Assembly: GCF_020037125.1 (NCBI RefSeq) | Contig: NZ_JAIQDG010000041.1 | Coordinates: forward strand, 1 to 64,000 | Reading direction: 5' to 3' | Source of the DNA: Myxococcus sp. RHSTA-1-4 | GTDB taxonomy: Bacteria; Myxococcota; Myxococcia; Myxococcales; Myxococcaceae | DNA: 64,000 nucleotides | Shown here: positions 1 to 8,339 of the stretch, in pieces | How the letters are laid out: each line of letters opens with the position of its first letter | Numbering within the stretch: position 1 is the first letter of the stretch | Program-made: the position numbers and the translations under genes | Notes under the pieces: generated by a model | What the model was told of the DNA's origin: nothing | What the model saw: only the letters and a program-made list of their open reading frames with translations | Databases searched by the model: none

Positions 1-143
1 CGCTCCCCGAAGCTATCGCTACCTCTCCTGCCGCCCCGCCCGCCAGGGAGCCTCCTCCATCACCTTGAAAGGGGTGGTGCTGAGCCCCCCATTCCTCGAC
101 ACGGAGCTCACTGTGGTGGCCCCTGCGCCGGGCCGCCAACAAT

Positions 144-161
144 GGCGAAGCGCGCTTCGCC
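144..161. promoter_or_regulatory. Palindromic operator, upstream copy (putative enhancer site)
   Basis: GGCGAAGCGCGCTTCGCC is a perfect 18-base palindrome. A near-identical copy lies at 185-202, with centres 41 bp apart (about four helical turns). It sits about 120 bp upstream of the start predicted from the -24/-12 element at 245-261, the usual place for sites bound by sigma-54 activators. Binding by the activator at 6443-7798 is inferred. Confidence 0.5.
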
Positions 162-184
162 CAATCCCCCCGTCGGGAAGGCCC

Positions 185-202
185 GCCGAAGCCCGCTTCG
201 CC
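185..202. promoter_or_regulatory. Palindromic operator, downstream copy (putative enhancer site)
   Basis: GCCGAAGCCCGCTTCGCC matches the 144-161 site at 16 of 18 positions and shares the core CGAAGC-NN-GCTTCG. It lies about 80 bp upstream of the predicted transcription start. Two like-phased copies argue for cooperative binding of a dimeric or hexameric regulator. Confidence 0.5.
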
Positions 203-244
203 ACCGGCCTGAGCCCCTCCACGGGCGCGCCCACCGGGACGGTG

Positions 245-261
245 TTGGCACTGCTGCTGCA
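245..261 (+). promoter_or_regulatory. Sigma-54 type -24/-12 promoter of the 318-6427 operon
   Basis: TTGGCACTGCTGCTGCA has the invariant GG (247-248) and GC (259-260) separated by exactly ten bases. It matches 11 of 13 informative positions of YTGGCACG-N4-TTGCW. Transcription would begin near 272, leaving a leader of about 46 nt before the ATG at 318. Two enhancer-like palindromes upstream and a sigma-54 activator gene at the other end of the operon support the call. Confidence 0.6.
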
Positions 262-317
262 TCAAGGGGGTGTGTTCACCGGCCATGCAGGCCGAACCAC
301 CCACGAGGAGCACGCAG

Positions 318-935
318 ATGCACGACCTGGACATGCCGCAGGCCGAGTCCTTCGAGTTCGAGTTCAACTCCGAGGGCGAGTGGAATGAGGTGTTCCAAGA
401 AAGTGAGCTGAACGAGCTCGCCTCGGAGCTGCTGGGGGTCCAGAGCGACCAGGAGCTGGAGCAGTTCCTGGGCAAGCTCATCGAGACGGTGGCCAGTACC
501 GCGGGCAAGGTCGTGAAGTCGCCCGTGGGCAAGCAGCTCGGGGGCATGCTCAAGGGCGTGGCCAAGCAGGCGCTGCCGGTGGTGGGCGGCGCACTCGGCA
601 GCATGGTGGCGCCCGGCCTGGGCACCGCCGTGGGCAGCAAGCTCGGCTCCCTGGCCGGCAAGGCGCTGGGGCTGGAGCTGGAGGGGCTGAGCCAGGAGGA
701 CCGCGAGTTCGAGGCGGCCAAGCAGGTGGTGCGCCTGGCCGGCGACGCCTCCCGTACCGCCCTCGCCGCGCCCCCGGGGGCCAACCCCGCGCGGGTGGCC
801 GGTGCCGCCGTCGGCAAGGCCGTGCAGAAGTTCGCCCCCGGGCTCGCCGGTGTGGTGGGTGCCATGGCGGGCACGGGAGCCCAGAGCGGCCGCTGGGTGC
901 GCAAGGGCAACCGCATCGTCCTCTTCGGGGTGTGA
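318..935 (+). CDS. Glycine-zipper protein with acidic aromatic leader
   Basis: The 205-residue protein has no enzymatic motif that I recognise. Residues 1-30 are acidic with repeated Phe-Glu pairs (ESFEFEFNSEGEW). A Leu/Glu-rich helical stretch follows, and then a long Gly/Ala-rich hydrophobic segment (about residues 60-120) with GxxxG spacing that could form a glycine zipper or insert in membranes. The tail ends in SGRWVRKGNRIVLFGV. I recall many bacterial proteins of unknown function with this same layout of acidic leader, Gly-rich middle and basic -RIVLxGV end, but I know of no assigned role. The start at 318 is set by GAGGAG seven bases upstream; the longer frame from 270 lacks a site. 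Its stop overlaps the next gene by 4 bp (GTGA), so it is the first gene of a coupled operon. The acidic leader recurs in the last gene of the operon (5384-6427), which suggests a shared export or docking signal. Confidence 0.75.
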   Translation: MHDLDMPQAESFEFEFNSEGEWNEVFQESELNELASELLGVQSDQELEQFLGKLIETVASTAGKVVKSPVGKQLGGMLKGVAKQALPVVGGALGSMVAPGLGTAVGSKLGSLAGKALGLELEGLSQEDREFEAAKQVVRLAGDASRTALAAPPGANPARVAGAAVGKAVQKFAPGLAGVVGAMAGTGAQSGRWVRKGNRIVLFGV

Positions 936-2299
936 GCGCCATGGCCGCCGGCTCCTTCGCCTCGTGGGTGCTCGCGCAGGAGGCCCGCGCGCTGCTCACC
1001 CGGCTCGAGCGCGTCAAGTCCTTCGCGATGGCGGAGACGATGGTCCCGGCAGCCGCGCTCTCCGTCGAAGCGCAGGCGGCCATCGAGGCCTACCTGCTCA
1101 AGGGCCGCCGCGAGCTTCGCACCCAGGTGCGGGAGTTCCTCGCGTGGCTGGAGACGCCCCAGGGGCGCCAGGCCCCGCCCTCCGAGGGCCAGAAGCGCTT
1201 CACCTTCCTGCGGCTGCGCTTCAACGTGGTGCTTTCGCAGTTCGACATCTTCAGCGAGGCCCTCAGCCAGCGCAGCGAGGTGGACAACGGCATCTGGCTG
1301 GCCGGCCTGGACGTGGTCTCCCGGGACGCGCTGGAGCTGCCCGGCTACTACGAGGTGCCGCCCGTGCTCTGCTACCTGGCCCGGGGGCCTGGAGCCGCCA
1401 TCCGGCGCGCGCGCACGCGGCTGCCCGGAGGCGGGCAGAGCCCGGTCGCCATCATCCGCGTCCCCCGCGAGCGGATGGTCGGCAGCGGCATCGCCTCCTC
1501 GCTCATCCACGAGGTGGGCCACCAGGGCGCGGCCTTGCTGTCGCTGGTGCCCTCCTTGCGCCAGGCCCTCCAGCAGTCCGCGCCGGAGCAGGGCGAGGAC
1601 GCGAAGCGGGCGTGGGAGCTGTGGGGGCGGTGGATCTCCGAAATCATCGCGGACTTCTGGTCCGTGGCGCGGGTGGGGGTGACGTCCACGCTGGGGCTCA
1701 TGGGCGTGGTGAGCCTGCCTCGGCCCTTCGTGTTCCGGCTCAACGCGGAGGACCCGCACCCGGTTCCCTGGATTCGCGTGAAGCTGAGCAGCGCCATGGG
1801 CCAGGCGCTCTATCCGCATCCGCAGTGGGAGCGGCTGGCGCGCACCTGGGAGCAGTTCTACCCCATCGAAGGGCTGGACCCGGAGCGGCGGCGCGCCCTC
1901 GCGGAGCTCGAGGCGAGCATCCCGCGCCTGGTGAGGCTGCTGGTGGAGCACCGGCCCGCCTCGCTCCAAGGACGCACGCTGGCGGAGGTGATGGAGACCC
2001 AGGCCCGCCAGCCGGCGCGGCTCACGGCGCTCTACCGGGAGTGGCGCTCCCGGCGCCGGCGGGTGCGGGACGCGAGGCCCTCGCTGGTGTTCGCGGGCAT
2101 CGGCCAGGCCCGGGCCGATGGCGCCATCTCGCCCGAGGAAGAGGCCCGGGCCATGGCCGAGCTGCTCAAGTACTGGGCGCTGCGCAGCACGGTCGATGCA
2201 TCCGTCGTCTGCGCCTCGGCTTCCAGGGCGCGGACCTCCGCGGCGGCCGTCCGGCCTCCCGCGCTGCCCATCAATTCGTCAATCACTCGTGGAGGATGA
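932..2299 (+). CDS. Putative zinc metallopeptidase (HEVGH, gluzincin-like)
   Basis: The 455-residue protein contains HEVGH at residues 193-197 and EIIAD at about 237-241. That spacing, HExxH followed by ExxxD, is the zinc and catalytic layout of gluzincin metallopeptidases, so a peptidase is the likeliest function. The N-terminal 100 residues are helical and there is no obvious signal peptide. The GTG at 932 overlaps the previous stop (GTGA); an ATG at 941 is an alternative start. Its own stop lies inside ATGA just before the next gene, which implies translational coupling. The substrate is unknown; the neighbouring leader-bearing proteins are natural candidates. The C-terminal third is Arg/Ala-rich with no recognised domain. 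Confidence 0.75.
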   Translation: MSAMAAGSFASWVLAQEARALLTRLERVKSFAMAETMVPAAALSVEAQAAIEAYLLKGRRELRTQVREFLAWLETPQGRQAPPSEGQKRFTFLRLRFNVVLSQFDIFSEALSQRSEVDNGIWLAGLDVVSRDALELPGYYEVPPVLCYLARGPGAAIRRARTRLPGGGQSPVAIIRVPRERMVGSGIASSLIHEVGHQGAALLSLVPSLRQALQQSAPEQGEDAKRAWELWGRWISEIIADFWSVARVGVTSTLGLMGVVSLPRPFVFRLNAEDPHPVPWIRVKLSSAMGQALYPHPQWERLARTWEQFYPIEGLDPERRRALAELEASIPRLVRLLVEHRPASLQGRTLAEVMETQARQPARLTALYREWRSRRRRVRDARPSLVFAGIGQARADGAISPEEEARAMAELLKYWALRSTVDASVVCASASRARTSAAAVRPPALPINSSITRGG

Positions 2300-2301
2300 G
2301 C

Positions 2302-4263
2302 ATGGCTACCATCAAAATCACCTTAGACCCCAGAGAACCGGCCGTGGTGGGTGAGAGCGTCAAAGTCATCCTGGAGCTCGACGCGTCCCTCTCGGACGAC
2401 GTCGATCGCCGGTTCGAATGGGCGGTGGACAACAAGCCGACCACCTCGGTCTCGGGGCCCAGGCAGTCCGACGACTCGACGAAACCGCAGCGGTGGCTCG
2501 CCCACTGGGACACGAGCGGGTTTCCGGCCGGGCCGCACGAGCTCAAGCTCCGCTACCATGCGGATCAGCCGCCGGACGGGGGGACGGTCACCATCACGGC
2601 CACCACGGAGGTGACGCTGGTCGCGGCGCCGGGGGACAAGACCGAGGAGCTGGTGAAATCGGTGGTCAACACCGCCATCAACGTCATGGAGGAGCGTCGC
2701 CCGTCGTACCTCGGCGCGCCCCTGCCCGTGTCCTTGCGGCGCACCCACGTCGTGTCCAGCCCGGACGAAATCCTCTGGATGGTGATCCGCAAGAGCACCG
2801 ACAGGCTCTCGTTCCCGCAGTACGTCGACTTCATCGACACGTACCTCTGCCGGCGGGGCGGGAGCACCGACACCGCCGCGGTGGTGGGCCGGGAGCGCAC
2901 GGTGGCCGAGGCCCTCTCCCGCTCGCGCCTGGCGCTCCCCTTCACGGGGGTGGAGGCCTACCGCAAGCTGAAGGCCGCCACCGAGGTCTTCATGCTGGTG
3001 AATACCGGCGTCATGACGGACTTCCCGGCGCTCCTCGCCGAGCTCAGCCTCTCGGAGGAGGAGCGGCGCACCGGCCACGCCATCGAGGACCCCACCCCGG
3101 GTGACGCACTCGGCACCTTCGAGAGCCTGTGGGACGCCTACCTGGAGCGGGTCAACGGCCTGAGGCTGCCGCGGCGGACCCGGGGCAAACCGGTGGGCGA
3201 GGGCCGGACGGCCGAGGCCGGCGCGGAGCGCGTCCCCCGCCCGGGGGACTACGAGGCGCTGCCGTACCTGGCCCTCATCCGGGCGAAGCTGCCGGACGTG
3301 CCCGTCGTCCCCGGCCTCGGCGTCCAGGAGCAGGACCTCATCGAGTGCTACGGCATCATCCAGCGGAAGCTGAGCCTGCCCGTCTTCGTGGAGCTCATCT
3401 GGAGCTACTGGCACGAGGAGGGAATGCTCGTCCAGACGATGAACTACATCAGCCGGCGCTTCCAGAACATCCGCGCGCCGGGCGAGCGGGATCCGCTGGC
3501 CAACCTGGAGATCGATCCGCTGCGGCCGCTCAACAACCTGCTGTGGGGCTACGTGCAGGACGAGCAGCACCGGCTGAGCATCCTTCGCCGCGCGGCCGAG
3601 TACGCCCACGAGTACGGCTTCACGCTGCACGGCAAGGCGGTGGCCGGGCTGCGCGCGGCGGACCGGCGCTCCAAGTTCCTCGAGTCCTTCCACAACCTGC
3701 TGCACCAGTGCACGCAGTTCTTCCGGCAGGACGATGACACCACCGTGGTGGCGGACGGCTTCCCGGTGCTCAACTCCGTGAAGGAGACGCACTACCTGCT
3801 GGCGCATGGGGCCCACAACCAGTTCGGGGACATGCCCTCCACCTCGCGCCAGGAGATGCTGATGCAGATGTGGCTCCTGGCGCGCTCGGAGATGCGCGAG
3901 TTCCTCGGCGGGCGGGTCATGGTGCCGTACCCGGAGCCCTGGATGGACCGCGTGGACGCCATGAAGGCACTCCAGGGGTGGACGGACACCAGCGTCGTCC
4001 ATTTCCACGACCTGGCCGTCTTCGGTGAGCGGCTCCTGCTGTCCATCCGCTACGGCGGGTGGAGCGTGGTGAACGATGCGCAGCAGGCCGCCAACTGGGC
4101 CCGCTACTGGAGGCCGGACATCCAGAGCTACATCCACGCGTACCGGGCCGTCACCGGCGTGGACCTCACGGCCGACATCACCGACCAGCGGCGCCTGGCC
4201 GAGCGCTACGTGGCGCCCTCGGAGCACCTGCGCAACCAGCTGGCCCTGCAGCGGCGCAAGTGA
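2302..4263 (+). CDS. Conserved-type protein of unknown function with N-terminal Ig-like domain
   Basis: This 653-residue protein is not recognised as a known enzyme. Residues 1-110 (MATIKITLDPREPAVVGESV onward) alternate hydrophobic and polar residues, with a beta-sandwich look like an Ig or bacterial surface domain. The remainder is mixed helical, rich in Trp, Tyr and Arg, with two similar segments that mention LPYLALIRAKLPDVP and FVELIWSYWHEEG. There is no signal peptide and there are no membrane segments. The start at 2302 is chosen because GGAGG lies six bases upstream; ATG 2296 would overlap that site. It follows the metallopeptidase gene directly and ends in the same frame as the PLP enzyme that follows. 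A structural or carrier role in the same system is an inference from the operon alone. Confidence 0.7.
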   Translation: MATIKITLDPREPAVVGESVKVILELDASLSDDVDRRFEWAVDNKPTTSVSGPRQSDDSTKPQRWLAHWDTSGFPAGPHELKLRYHADQPPDGGTVTITATTEVTLVAAPGDKTEELVKSVVNTAINVMEERRPSYLGAPLPVSLRRTHVVSSPDEILWMVIRKSTDRLSFPQYVDFIDTYLCRRGGSTDTAAVVGRERTVAEALSRSRLALPFTGVEAYRKLKAATEVFMLVNTGVMTDFPALLAELSLSEEERRTGHAIEDPTPGDALGTFESLWDAYLERVNGLRLPRRTRGKPVGEGRTAEAGAERVPRPGDYEALPYLALIRAKLPDVPVVPGLGVQEQDLIECYGIIQRKLSLPVFVELIWSYWHEEGMLVQTMNYISRRFQNIRAPGERDPLANLEIDPLRPLNNLLWGYVQDEQHRLSILRRAAEYAHEYGFTLHGKAVAGLRAADRRSKFLESFHNLLHQCTQFFRQDDDTTVVADGFPVLNSVKETHYLLAHGAHNQFGDMPSTSRQEMLMQMWLLARSEMREFLGGRVMVPYPEPWMDRVDAMKALQGWTDTSVVHFHDLAVFGERLLLSIRYGGWSVVNDAQQAANWARYWRPDIQSYIHAYRAVTGVDLTADITDQRRLAERYVAPSEHLRNQLALQRRK

Positions 4264-4374
4264 GGGACGCCGCCCGCGCTCGACTTCACCTCCGCGCTCT
4301 ACCTGGGCCTGAGGCACCCCAGCCGGGCGCTCGAGCCCTGGGAGCAGCTCACCCTGGGGGCCCCCGCGGCCCTC

Positions 4375-5412
4375 GTGGAACCACCGGGGATGGCCGAGGC
4401 CTCCGCGGCGCTCGCGGCGCTGGTGGGAGGCCAGCGCGCGCTGCTCGCGGCCTCGACACTGCATGTGTTCTGGGACGTGTTCGGCGCGCTGGTGGACCGG
4501 CGGATGGCCCTCTTCTGGGACGAGGGGAGCTATCCCGTCGCGCGCTGGGGAGTCGAGCGGGCGGCGGCGCGCGGCGTGACCGCGCGGAGCTTCGCCCACC
4601 ATTCCCCGGAGGCGCTCGCGCGGCAGGTGGCGCGCGGCGCCAGGACGGGACGCCGGCCGGTGGTCGTCACGGACGGCTATTGCCCGGGCTGCGGCGCCCT
4701 GGCGCCCATTGACGCCTACCTGGAGGTGATTCGGGCCCACCGGGGCCTGCTGATTCTGGACGACACGCAGGCGGTGGGGATGCTGGGCACGCCCGCGCCG
4801 GGCATGCCCTATGGGGCCGGAGGAGGCGGCTCCCTGCGCTGGAGCGGCCTCCAGAAACCGGAGGTCCTCTGGTGCGGCTCGATGGCCAAGGCGCTCGGGG
4901 TGCCGTTGGCGGGGGTGGTGGGCAGTGAGGAGCTCATCGGCCGGCTGGAGGCGCGGGGCGAGACGCGGATGCATTGCAGCCCGCCCTCGGTGGCCACGCT
5001 TCACGCCGCCGCCCACGCGCTGGAGGTGAACGCGCGGGACGGAGACGCGCTGCGAGCGGCGCTGGGGCGGCGGGTCGGCCACTTCCGGACGTGGCTGCGG
5101 CGGGCGGGGATGTCGGCGGTGGGGGGCCTCTTTCCGGTGCAGCGGCTCGGCGCGGTGGACGGGGTGGACCCGAGGGAGCTCCACGCGCGGCTGTCCCAGC
5201 GCGGCGTGAGGACCGTGCTCCAGCGCTCGCGCTGTGGCCCGGAGGTGTCGGTGAGCTTCGTGTTCACCGCCCGGCACGGAGTGGAGGAAGTGGAGCAGGC
5301 CGTGGAGGCGCTGGAGGAGGCGCTCCACGGGAGACGGAAACCGGGCCGGGAGTCGGGGCCCCGTGCGAGCGAGGAGTGGTGGCATGAGCGCCTGGTACGA
5401 AGCCGAAGATGA
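4375..5412 (+). CDS. AONS-like PLP-dependent acyltransferase or aminotransferase
   Basis: This is a fold-type I PLP enzyme resembling 8-amino-7-oxononanoate synthase and related alpha-oxoamine synthases, which condense an amino acid with an acyl-CoA. LLILDDTQAVGMLG supplies the Asp that contacts the pyridine nitrogen, and SMAKALGVPLAG (Lys codon at 4888-4890) supplies the Schiff-base lysine. From GTG 4375 the protein is 345 residues. The frame stays coding-like upstream to about 4273 (PALDFTSALYLGLRHPS), where no ATG, GTG or TTG exists, and it is bounded by the TGA of the previous gene in the same frame. The true N-terminus is therefore uncertain: a one-base frameshift after a GTG at 4260 is possible. 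It overlaps the next gene by 29 bp. In the operon it could acylate or otherwise tailor a product, but the substrate is unknown. Confidence 0.75.
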   Translation: MEPPGMAEASAALAALVGGQRALLAASTLHVFWDVFGALVDRRMALFWDEGSYPVARWGVERAAARGVTARSFAHHSPEALARQVARGARTGRRPVVVTDGYCPGCGALAPIDAYLEVIRAHRGLLILDDTQAVGMLGTPAPGMPYGAGGGGSLRWSGLQKPEVLWCGSMAKALGVPLAGVVGSEELIGRLEARGETRMHCSPPSVATLHAAAHALEVNARDGDALRAALGRRVGHFRTWLRRAGMSAVGGLFPVQRLGAVDGVDPRELHARLSQRGVRTVLQRSRCGPEVSVSFVFTARHGVEEVEQAVEALEEALHGRRKPGRESGPRASEEWWHERLVRSRR

Positions 5413-6427
5413 GCTGGAAGCCTTGTTCGGAGAAGAGGAGGGCGAGCTCCGCCCCCCGCGGAGCTTCCGCGCCCCGGCTCCGCCGCGCCGGTCCTCCGCG
5501 CCCCGGCCCCTGAGCCCTTCGCGCCCGAGCCGAGCCGGGATGTTCCAGGCCGCGCCCGTGTGGCCGGGGTCCTGGCGCCAGCGGCGGCGCTGGCCGTGGC
5601 TCATCTACGGCGCCCGCCCGTATGCGAACGGTTACGGGTTTCCCGTCTTCCCGCCGCGCTCGGACGCGGAGCCCTACCCGGACGAAGAGAGCGAGGTCGA
5701 GTACGAGGCGAAGCGCGGGCCTCTCGGCACCACGATCGGCACCTGGAAGTTCAGGACTTTCCATGGCTGGCATCTCAAAGACGTCCCCGGCAGTCCCCCC
5801 CTTCCTCCCATCCCCCCGGGAGGGGGTGTGTACATCGTCGTCCAGGACAAGAAGCTCCTCGGAAAAAGGCCGTCCCCAGACGAGGTCCTCGCCAAAATAC
5901 GGGCCGACGACATGCTGCCCCTCTACGTCGGCGAGACCGACAACTTCTATCGCCGGTGGATGGGGCGGCTTCGAGATCTGTACCAGGTGGGCATCACCGA
6001 CCCGGTGGGGCGTTTGCCCCCGTACCACCGCCACATCCATGTCTGGTTCGGACCCATCCCCGCCCCCGCGGGCCCGAAGCTTCGGAAGACGGTGGAGCAC
6101 GCCATCGTCCGGACCCTCATCCACGCCAAGGTGGTGGCGGAGATCAGCAACAAGAAGCAGAGGAGCGACAAGGACCTGCGGAACCGGTCATCCTTCCTCA
6201 AGTTCAGCGCGATAGGAGCCCTCCCCAGTCCCCCGAGTGTCTCGATCGATATCAAGAACCTGCTTCCCCCAGTGCCCTGGTGGATGCAGAGGGAGGACCT
6301 CAAGGAACCAGAGAGACTCAAGATACTCAAGACACTCAAGGAGAAGGGCTACACGTATGACTCCAAGACCCGCGTGAGCAACCTCACCATTGGGACGGGA
6401 AAGAAATACGAGCTGTTCTTCGGCTGA
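5384..6427 (+). CDS. GIY-YIG nuclease-like protein with acidic leader
   Basis: The 347-residue protein starts with an acidic leader (MSAWYEAEDELEALFGEEEG), followed by a Pro/Arg-rich linker (about 30-75) and a C-terminal domain with GIY-YIG hallmarks. These are GVY at 148-150, YVG at 181-183, Arg at 190-191 and Glu in VEHAIVRTLI at about 238. These match the tyrosines, arginine and metal-binding glutamate of the GIY-YIG endonuclease fold. The start at 5384 is backed by GAGGAG seven bases upstream. The leader resembles that of the first gene of the operon. A nuclease preceded by a secretion-type leader suggests an effector or toxin. No immunity gene is evident, unless an upstream member plays that role. 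The nuclease assignment is motif-based, and the toxin role is inferred. Confidence 0.7.
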   Translation: MSAWYEAEDELEALFGEEEGELRPPRSFRAPAPPRRSSAPRPLSPSRPSRAGMFQAAPVWPGSWRQRRRWPWLIYGARPYANGYGFPVFPPRSDAEPYPDEESEVEYEAKRGPLGTTIGTWKFRTFHGWHLKDVPGSPPLPPIPPGGGVYIVVQDKKLLGKRPSPDEVLAKIRADDMLPLYVGETDNFYRRWMGRLRDLYQVGITDPVGRLPPYHRHIHVWFGPIPAPAGPKLRKTVEHAIVRTLIHAKVVAEISNKKQRSDKDLRNRSSFLKFSAIGALPSPPSVSIDIKNLLPPVPWWMQREDLKEPERLKILKTLKEKGYTYDSKTRVSNLTIGTGKKYELFFG

Positions 6428-6442
6428 GGGTCAATCCACCTG

Positions 6443-7798
6443 CTACTCCTCCCACTGGGCCCGGCGCAGCTGGAGCGCCCGGTCCGTGACGCCGAGCCGC
6501 CGGGCGGCGCGCTGGAGGTTGCCCTGCTCGTCCGCGATGGCGAGGCGGATGGCGGTGTCCGAGGCGCTGCGGCCAATCTCCTTGAGCCCCGCTCCGAGCG
6601 CCAGCGCCCGGCGGATGGACTGGGCGAACGAGGCGTCCTGCCAGTCACCGGGGCCCTCGGCGGGGGGCAGCTCGTCCGGGGGGATGTCGCCCACGCTCAT
6701 GGGGCCGGTGCCCACGTGCCGCTTGCAGATGCGGGTGATGAGCTGGCGCAGGTCGCGCACGTTGCCCGGGTAGCTGCGCCTCAGGAGGTACTCGCGGACC
6801 GGCTCGTCGAACTCCAGGGGCACGCCCGGGCGCAGCACCTGGAGGAAGTGCCGGGCCAGCGGGAGGATGTCCTCGGAGCGCTCCCTCAAGGGAGGGAGCC
6901 GGCAGACCCAGCTGGCGATGCGGTGGAAGAAGTCGCGCCGGAAGGTGCCCCTGGCCACCTCGTCGGCCAGCTCCCGGTTGGTGGCGCAGACGAGGCGGAA
7001 GTCCGCCTGGTGCCAGCCATTGCCGCCCACGCGCTTGTAGGTGCGCTCCTGCACCACGCGCAGCAACTGCGCTTGCAGTCCCACGGGCAGCTCGCCCACC
7101 TCGTCCAGGAACAGCGTCCCGCCGTGGGCCAGGGCGAAGGCGCCCTCACGCGCGCCCACCGCTCCCGTGAAGGCGCCCCGCTCGTGGCCGAAGAACTCGC
7201 TGCCCGACAGCTCCGGCACCACCGTGGTGCAGTCCAGGATGACCAGCTCGCGCTTCTGCGCACGAGCGTCCAGCGCGTGGATGAGCCGCGCCACCTCCTC
7301 CTTGCCGGTGCCGCTCTCGCCCAGGATGAGCACCGAGGCGTCGGTGAATGCCGCCACCTCGATGACCTGCCGCAGCACGGAGAGCCATGCCGGGGAGCGG
7401 CCCACCAGCCGGGCCTGCACCGTGCGTGATTCAATGAGGTGGTCCACCGCGGCCCAGCGCTCCAGCCGGGCGGCGATCTCCGCCGCGACGTCCCGTGCCC
7501 GGTCCCATACCAGCACGTCCGAGGCGCCGGCCTTGAGCAGCCTCCAGCAGGCGCCTTCCGCGAGCGCCGCCCCCGATGTGGCCACCGCGAGCACCCTCAC
7601 GGAGGGACGGAGCTGGAGCTCCCGCAGGGTCTCCAGCGTGGCCGTGTCCGCGGCGCCGAAGACGAATACCCCGGGGCCGGACAGCTCCCCCACTCCGCGC
7701 GGCACCGCTTGGACCCCCACGTGTCCCAGCTTCTCCAGCACGGCCATGCGCTGGCCCGAGGCCTCCTCCCCGACGAACTGGATCCAGGCCTGGAGCAT
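6443..7798 (-). CDS. Sigma-54 dependent transcriptional activator with pseudo-receiver domain
   Basis: The 451-residue protein is an enhancer-binding regulator. Residues 1-125 look like a receiver fold without the phospho-accepting Asp (the strand ends in GVFVFG). The AAA+ domain (about 140-370) has Walker A GESGTGKE, the sigma-54 contact loop GAFTGA, Walker [13 protein letters not shown] and the arginine-finger region. The C-terminal 45 residues form a Fis-type helix-turn-helix ([20 protein letters not shown]). The ATG at 7798 has AGGAGG four bases upstream. It lies tail to tail with the 318-6427 operon, whose promoter is of the -24/-12 type with two palindromic sites, so it is the natural candidate activator of that operon. 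Activity is probably controlled by something other than phosphorylation. Confidence 0.9.
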   Translation of the reverse strand: MLQAWIQFVGEEASGQRMAVLEKLGHVGVQAVPRGVGELSGPGVFVFGAADTATLETLRELQLRPSVRVLAVATSGAALAEGACWRLLKAGASDVLVWDRARDVAAEIAARLERWAAVDHLIESRTVQARLVGRSPAWLSVLRQVIEVAAFTDASVLILGESGTGKEEVARLIHALDARAQKRELVILDCTTVVPELSGSEFFGHERGAFTGAVGAREGAFALAHGGTLFLDEVGELPVGLQAQLLRVVQERTYKRVGGNGWHQADFRLVCATNRELADEVARGTFRRDFFHRIASWVCRLPPLRERSEDILPLARHFLQVLRPGVPLEFDEPVREYLLRRSYPGNVRDLRQLITRICKRHVGTGPMSVGDIPPDELPPAEGPGDWQDASFAQSIRRALALGAGLKEIGRSASDTAIRLAIADEQGNLQRAARRLGVTDRALQLRRAQWEE

Positions 7799-8093
7799 GA
7801 AGCCTCCTGGAGAGTTCAGCGGCTGACCACTCAGCGCGACCCATATCCCCCAGCCGCCGCAGTCTCGCGCCTCATGACGGGGCGTGCCCCGTCGCTGTCC
7901 GGGGAACCTCGGGAACCGGTGGAAAGACAACAGCCGCGCGAAGGCGAGCCGGTCCACCTCCAAACCCAGTGCTGGAAAGATTCGCAACTCCGGGCGCGTC
8001 CGTTCTTCACGGGCTGGAGGGCATGGTCGCGGTAGGACGGCCCTCGGCGGGCCGCCCCCGCACAGAGCCCAACGAGCGCTGCTGTCGTGAGCC
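7799..8093. other. Intergenic stretch with no gene recognised
   Basis: This is upstream of the sigma-54 activator and downstream of a transposase remnant. The open frames on either strand have no start site or protein resemblance. It should hold the activator promoter, but I cannot point to a convincing element. Confidence 0.4.
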
Positions 8094-8297
8094 TCAACAC
8101 CCTTCGGCCTGGGGTGGCCCGCGCGCCGGGGCCAACTTCGCACATGCCGTGGGCAAGCCGAGGTGCTCCAGAATCGCCTGCACCCGGGTGCTCCCTTCAC
8201 GTCCGCCAAGAGCCTTGAGCCTGCCTCCACACCTCACGCTGGCGAACACGTCGAACGTCCTCCTCAGCAGCTCCGCGAAAGTCCACTCGCGGCGTCC
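8094..8297 (-). pseudogene. C-terminal remnant of an IS91-type transposase
   Basis: Read on the minus strand from 8297 to the TGA at 8096-8094, the frame encodes about 67 residues with the motif pattern WTFAELLRRTFDV, CGGRLKAL, ILEHLGLPT and APARGPPQ. I recognise this as the C-terminal end of IS91-type transposases (usually CxxCGGR then ILxHLGLPT then APARPP). One of the two zinc-ribbon cysteines has become Val-Arg (ASVRCGGR). No start codon, no catalytic part and no element ends are present, so it is a decayed fragment. It abuts the truncated hydrolase gene at about 8340. Confidence 0.6.
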
Positions 8298-8339
8298 TCT
8301 CCCTCATCCGCTCCTTCCTGGCCGCTGCCTCAAGCCCCG

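Larger units (their letters stand above)
1..317 (+). other. Noncoding upstream region of the 318-6427 operon
   Basis: I see no convincing gene here. The short open frames on both strands have no ribosome binding site and no recognisable protein. The stretch carries two palindromes (144-161 and 185-202) and a -24/-12 promoter (245-261), which are listed separately, so it reads as the regulatory region of the operon that starts at 318. The window edge prevents saying what lies further upstream. Confidence 0.6.

Noticed and set aside
802-2301. The 500-codon upstream extension of the gene at 2302
   Set aside because: It runs through the metallopeptidase gene in another frame and gives Arg/Ala/Gly-rich text. 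The start with GGAGG at 2302 is preferred.
2323-5604. A 1093-codon open frame on the minus strand opposite the operon
   Set aside because: Very high G+C lets antisense frames stay open. It is Arg/Pro/His-rich without family motifs, has no ribosome binding site, and overlaps four better supported genes.
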